From: Embiotoca jacksoni
Taxonomy: Eukaryota; Chordata; Actinopteri; Embiotocidae
Length of the DNA stretch: 64,000 nucleotides
Direction of reading: 5' to 3'
Assembly: GCA_022577435.1 (NCBI GenBank)
Contig: JAKOON010000039.1
Coordinates: forward strand, 523,501 to 587,500
Position numbers and translations under genes: made by a program. The notes beneath the pieces were generated by a model, which ran no database searches, had not been told where the DNA came from, and was given only the letters and a program-made list of their open reading frames with translations. Positions 58,701 through 64,000 of the stretch are shown in pieces. How positions within the stretch are numbered: position 1 is the first letter of the stretch; each line of letters begins with the position of its first letter.

Positions 58701-61680
58701 GCAGACCCCAAAACCACTATTTAGTGGCCACTTTCCATTGTAAGAGGCCCTAAATGAAAGCCAGTGATGGTGGTGGGTGTGAGGTGGAATATAAAACGAA
58801 TGTTGTCATTAGTGGACTGTGTGCTCCATTCATGAGTGTGGAAGAATATACGGAGCAAGATGGAAAAGTTCACAATTAACTGTTCCCATTATAGCAGGCC
58901 TAACATGTCAAATTTAAACCACGGCATATAAAATCGCTTTAAAGGGAGATGCCGTACGTTTCCGAGAGGAAACAACACATTCTTATGCTTGTAAATAAAA
59001 CCTTTAATTTATATACAATAAAACAAACCAATGCTCAATTGAATGCACGCAGGGGTTTTGCAGTTAGTTCCTTGCTTGCCTTGGTGTGGTGTAACGTTTG
59101 CTAACGTTAGCTCGATTTTGCTGCGACTCTCCTCGACCTTTTCTGCTGCACTATTAAACATGTTCAGATGTTTCTGTAACTATTGGGCGTAAATTTGAAG
59201 ACGTACCTTCACACTAGTTTCCTAAGCTGCGTAACAAACACATCAACAAATGAATGAGGCTGCATTTATTTAGTTAACTGGTGTATGCGTGATCAGTTAT
59301 CATCAGATTCCCATTTATCAACAACTTTTCTTAGTTTCTTTTTGGAGCCTAATTTTCCACTTGTTTTTTGGCTTTGATGTGCAACGTTAATGTGCACAAA
59401 CATCGCCGATAAAGGCGGTAACGGAGGAGTAATGGTTTGCCTGTTCAAAACGTGCCTCTATGAGCAATAGCCAGCATGCGTAGTTACATTTTTACGATGA
59501 GGTAAAATGTAGAATTTGAACCGTCTGACTTCTGTCTCCTGGAGCGTCTCCATGCAGCCGATTTGCACCATTGAAAATAAGTAGGTGGGTGAAGGTGTGC
59601 GAGCGGTGGTGGCGGGGGGCTTCTGCCATTGATGGTCCAATGTTGAGTCTGTTCAACCACTTATTGTTCCAGAACGTCATCCAAGAAATACAAACTAAGC
59701 TGCACTAAAAATGACTCCGTGAAACACATTATTCTTATCCCGAGATGATGTCTCACTCTGAGGCGAATTCATGAAATATGAATATTATAGGAGCCTTAAG
59801 TCTGATCGCTGATGCTTTGGAGCACAGCTATGACTGTAAATCAGCTTTTCCTTTTCTTCTTTAAAAACTTAAATCATTTCATTAAATAACCCATCATTTG
59901 GTGACCCTTAATGACCATTAAAGAAACAAAGCGGTTGACATGTTCTCCACCAAGAGAACCATTAAACGGCATCCTTTTAAGGCCTGCAGACGTTGAATGA
60001 TGTTCCTTCCAAATCAAAATATGTTAGTGCGCCGTGGTGGACGCACTCTGACAGAGAGAGAGCAGGGGGTCATGAATCAGCTGAGGTTTCAGACACCCAT
60101 AGCTACGCACAGCCTGGAGCAGACGGAGTAATCTGTTCCTCATCAATAAATGATGACATCTCCCTCCTCCCTGCAAACAGCGCGTGTGTGCACCCCCCAC
60201 CATATTTCATAACCTCATCTCGCACGTCTGTTTGACGTGGATGGCTCGCAAGCCGGAGGACGGCGGACGGGGCTGCGGTATGCCTGGGAGTGATGACATG
60301 ATAGCTACAAACCAGAACAAGATCAAGCTGTACTCACCATTGAATGAAAAAGAGAGGAGGGATGGGTGTGGGAGGGGGGGGGGGGGGGGGTGGAAGAAAA
60401 CAAGGGACAAATACAGCGTACTAGTGATAAAGACCGAGAGCGAGATCAAGAGAGAGGCATGAAAAAGAGGGGAGAGTTCAGACAAAAGGTGAGATGAAGC
60501 CAGGCAGATGTAGAAGGAGACGTGTGGTGTTGAGCAAGACCATGCGATCGTACGTTACACGTCCGAGAACACGCCTGAAATAAATGCTCGTCTGAGACAT
60601 AACGGCCCCGAAACACACACACACGCACAACTTGACACATGAACACAAACACATGTTGAAATCGGACAGAAGAAGGGGAAGAAAAAACAAGAGATATGCA
60701 GCTGAGGTGGGTTGACTGGGGTTCGGGCAACCAGAGGTCAACCGCAGCTTCCATGTGTGATTTGTCACACGGTTAGTCATCATCTCACACGTATGTAAAT
60801 GATTACCGGGCGATGAAGAGACCTTGGGAGACGTCAGAGGCGTACGAGGGTGACGTGGAAGCAAAGGTTGCCGTTCGTCGGCCAACGCTTGATGGCAAGC
60901 TGCTGGGAAGAGAAGCGGATAGATTTATAATTGTGTTTTCTTTCTTCTGCGCTGTTGTGGCTAATTAAAACAAGGAGTTTCCTGTTTTCGAGCCCCAAAT
61001 TACAGTTGTAGACATAGTTGTTTTATTGTCATGTTGTTTTTCGTGGAGCTTTTGCTGATTGTGCAAGTCAGAGAAGTCTCTGAGGAATAATGTGATTTGG
61101 AATATTTACATGGATGACAGGAAGGTCAACCACAGGAACAAATGAGTAACATGAAGACGTGAGCGTCGTCAAATGAGCTTCCTCGCGTGACGTGCCAATT
61201 AAAGTTGCCAAAAGTGCACCGAGAGCACAAACACGCACACATTAAGAACCATAACCGCGAGGCCGAGCGCCAGCCGAGGCCTCGTCCCAACAGCGACGGG
61301 CCGCTCCGTTTTCCTGCTGTTAGTGTTTTAAAAGGAGCTCAGTGCTGCTAACTGTCAATGGCGCGTTAAACAAGAGCAGTTATCGGGCTTAAATCTGAAG
61401 TTGAAATGGAGCGGAAAAGAGTCCCTGTGATCCAAGAGGGGGAAAGAACAAACGGCGGGGAGAGGAGGCTATATTGAACAGAGACGGTCGAATATTTGTC
61501 TTTTTCTGTCCTCGTGCTTCTAATTATTTATATAATCGAATTTACTGGAATTTAACGTGAGCGGTTGAGCATAAATTTCACGTTATTTATCACTGAGGTT
61601 AAAAGAAAAAATGTGGGCATAGAAAATGGTAGGAGAATACACACGTTAAAAATCGCATTGATTAAATATTAAAAGTGCAA
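58701..61680. other. Unassigned non-coding stretch
   Basis: 58710-58900 has CNE-like texture. A 17-base G run is listed separately. The rest, including the AT-rich 58980-59400 interval, shows no exon, promoter or recognised repeat. Confidence 0.45.
60374..60390. repeat. Poly(G) run of 17 bases
   Basis: G run within GA-rich sequence, a potential quadruplex former. Confidence 0.95.
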
Positions 61681-61689
61681 ATGTGATGG

Positions 61690-61880
61690 CACTGTTTTAA
61701 CCCCGTATTTACAGTATTTATTTATAGATTAACCCCTTCATAATCAGCTGTGACGGTCCTTGTCATGCGTCTCTGTGTTCCATTTGCGGGCGTGCAGAAA
61801 TGCCTGGAACATGCCCCTTGTCACACCCCGCTGTATTTATTTATAGTGGGCATGCGCCTAATCTAGCGTGGGGACTTAAT
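61690..61880. promoter_or_regulatory. CNE-like block with p53/p63-type element and duplicated 14-mer
   Basis: AGAAATGCCT and GAACATGCCC (61796-61805 and 61807-61816, one base apart) fit two RRRCWWGYYY half sites, the second perfectly and the first with one core mismatch. A third partial half, GGGCATGCGC, lies at 61848-61857. GTATTTATTTATAG occurs exactly at 61714-61727 and 61833-61846. The dense arrangement looks like an enhancer, but conservation and binding were not tested. Confidence 0.32.
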
Positions 61881-64000
61881 CCAGATGTAGGATTATCTGT
61901 GGGAAATGTGTTGTAATTCTCCCAATCTCCACTTCCATCTCAAGGCAAATATTAGCTCCGAGGTTACGTACTTCCCTCTCAGATCAGGTTCCTGTGCACC
62001 GAGGACGGGACGGGACCATCTCGGGTCGCCGGTCAGGTAACACGGCAGCAATTTTACACTACAGTTTAAGGACAAATACCTTTGGTTTGAGTCCACGCCG
62101 CATGTGACGTTCTCGTACCAGGTGCGCTTGCGTGCGTGGATGTGAGGTGGATGTTAGTTGTTAAATGTCTTAACACCAGAAATTCAATCCGGATTGAAGA
62201 GAATCCTCAATGTGATTCTGATTAAGTTGTGTTTCGCGAAAGGATTATCAGCTAATAAGAAATAGGTGCATTTTTTTTTTTCCCCAGCTGCTTATCTGTG
62301 ACATAACACAGATATGCAGCATCGTGGAGTCTGATATAATGTGGTACCAAAATAGGTGCTGGCTACACCCGTCAACATTTAGGTTGCAGAATACGGGAAG
62401 TTTTGCTCAATATATCTTGGCCGTTGTCCCACAAGAACAAACCACGAGATGCGACGTGTCTCGGTGAAATTATAGTCTCACGTAGAGTATCTGACCTCCC
62501 AGTGCAGAGCCCATTGACTTAAAATGTTCCGCTCAGTGTCAGCAGCCTCACGTCATCTCCATTATCTGAAATAACCGGAAGGCTTATGTTCTGGACGATA
62601 GACTGGCAATTCACTGATTGACAGGAAATAGAGAGCCAAGGCACGCACACAAACACACACACTTACAGTAATCTGTATAAGAGCTGAGATCTTTAATGCC
62701 AGAATAAACAAATTACACATCCTACTGCAGCCAGTCATGGCATACATACTGTAGATTTGGCCGCGTAAGATAAAGGAGCACCGTCACCCAAAACAAATGG
62801 CGACAATGAGTCCTTCTAGTGACGTGCATTTTATGTCATTTGGCTTTTCGTTAATAGCAAAAAAAGAAAATATCTGTAATATCTCAAACTCTTAAATCGT
62901 GACGCATTACCGCAAACCCTGCAGTCAGGAAAATGTTCGAAAGTCCTCTCTTCGGTCTCGCAGAGAAATTATTCCAAAAATCTGTGGAAATCTTGAAAAT
63001 CCAGATTCTACCAGTTCCGTGTTTGTCTCTCTTTGATTTGCTGAGGGGCATTTGACAGCAGGTCGACAGGGCCGGCTACAGACGCGGTCAGGGTGGCGCG
63101 AAGCGTCGTGATGATGTCCGTATAGACTTCCCAGCACTCGAGGAGGCAGTGTGGCGCCACGTTCAAAGTCCTCGCTTGTCGGTGTGGAATGTTTGGCGGG
63201 CAAAGTGAGTCTGTTTGAAGTGTGCGTGTGCGCGTGTGTGTGCGCGTGTGAGTGAGAGTAAAAATAGCCGTTGCAGTCCAGATGGGCGTGTCCGCCGGGT
63301 TGTGTGCACGCTGGACGGACACGGCAACCTTGCAGCCAGGTACACCGGCCAGCTCTCGGGAGGGATCATGGGAAACAGTTTAGATACACACGGCACATCC
63401 AGGGCACATTTACCCGCTGGAGACGCTTATCAGTCTCACCCACATCTGGTAACATTACACCGTAGAGTCAGCCAGATACGTCAAATTCAACACGGCGAAT
63501 GTTATTCCGCATACACGTACTTTGTTTGTTTTTACCTCAGCAGATACGATAGAACCGTTTGTTTATTTATTTATTGTTATGTTCACCCGGTATTCCGCTT
63601 CATTTTCTTCATGTAACTACATGAAGTGAGGCACCGTGGGTTATACGTGTGCACAACAGGTCATCGTTATTTTGACATCTATATGAAATAAATGAATTGC
63701 GTGCATGGCCGTATAGTACACACACGTATATATATTTGCATACATTTGTCGATTTGTGACAGATTCGTCGCTGCTGCATGTCAGGAAAGTTGTCCGGAGT
63801 GCCATTGAATGCCTTTTTTTAAAAAATTATATATATATATATTTTGCTGAATTACTTGTAGATGTTCGGTACCTACAGTGGTTACCTAAATTTTTGCACA
63901 ATACTCACGTAAAAAAAAAAATCCTTTCAGAGTTGCACTATTTTTGCGCAAATATTATCAAAGTTTCCTATACGAGTAATCTATATCCTCACGGCATGTC
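61881..64000. other. Unassigned non-coding stretch
   Basis: It holds a T run at 62272-62282, an alternating TG/CG tract at 63219-63252 (Z-DNA type), a short AT repeat at 63829-63843, and otherwise A+T-leaning DNA without gene signal to the window end. Confidence 0.5.

Overview
The window looks like nuclear DNA of a ray-finned fish, probably a percomorph. It is A+T-leaning. It carries many long (CA)n/(GT)n microsatellites and homopolymers. Two interspersed repeats recall families I know from percomorph genomes (about 2.93-3.12 kb and 51.97-52.25 kb). Open reading frames have the lengths expected by chance in 64 kb and none belongs to a protein family I recognise. I see no rRNA, tRNA, CRISPR array, prokaryotic operon or complete mobile element. 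The sequence behaves like a gene-poor intergenic or long-intron region.

Layout. 0-4.4 kb: the best sign of a gene end on the + strand, with two phase-compatible exon candidates (3188-3327 and 3496-3598) that close with a stop codon, an AATAAA about 100 bp later and a GT-rich downstream element. Weaker candidates lie at 770-872 and 4305-4366. 4.4-12.4 kb: unassigned DNA with short regulatory-looking blocks, a strong pseudo-exon or exon at 11846-11962 and a MITE-like inverted repeat at 12182-12302. 12.5-13.05 kb: a CpG-rich promoter-like block with ETS, CRE and RFX X-box-like motifs and a GTGAGT donor. An AT-rich repeat and an ATG-containing exon candidate follow it. 13.6-49 kb: mostly unassigned non-coding DNA with microsatellites, a G-run cluster at 30.2-30.5 kb and a few exon candidates. 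49-52.3 kb: dense simple repeats, a minus-strand exon candidate at 51657-51800 and a repeat copy. 52.3-64 kb: unassigned DNA with a second minus-strand exon candidate (55241-55378), C-run/CA tracts and a block at 61.7-61.88 kb with a p53/p63-like element and a duplicated 14-mer.

How things might work together is inference only. Four + strand candidates (13470-13545, 35437-35547, 38802-38952, 41326-41416) join in frame to a 142-codon reading frame that begins just after the promoter-like block. Two minus-strand candidates (55241-55378, then 51657-51800) are also phase-compatible. A 64 kb window yields many false exons of this quality, so these are models to test. CNE-like blocks are called from base texture and motif clustering, because no alignment could be run.
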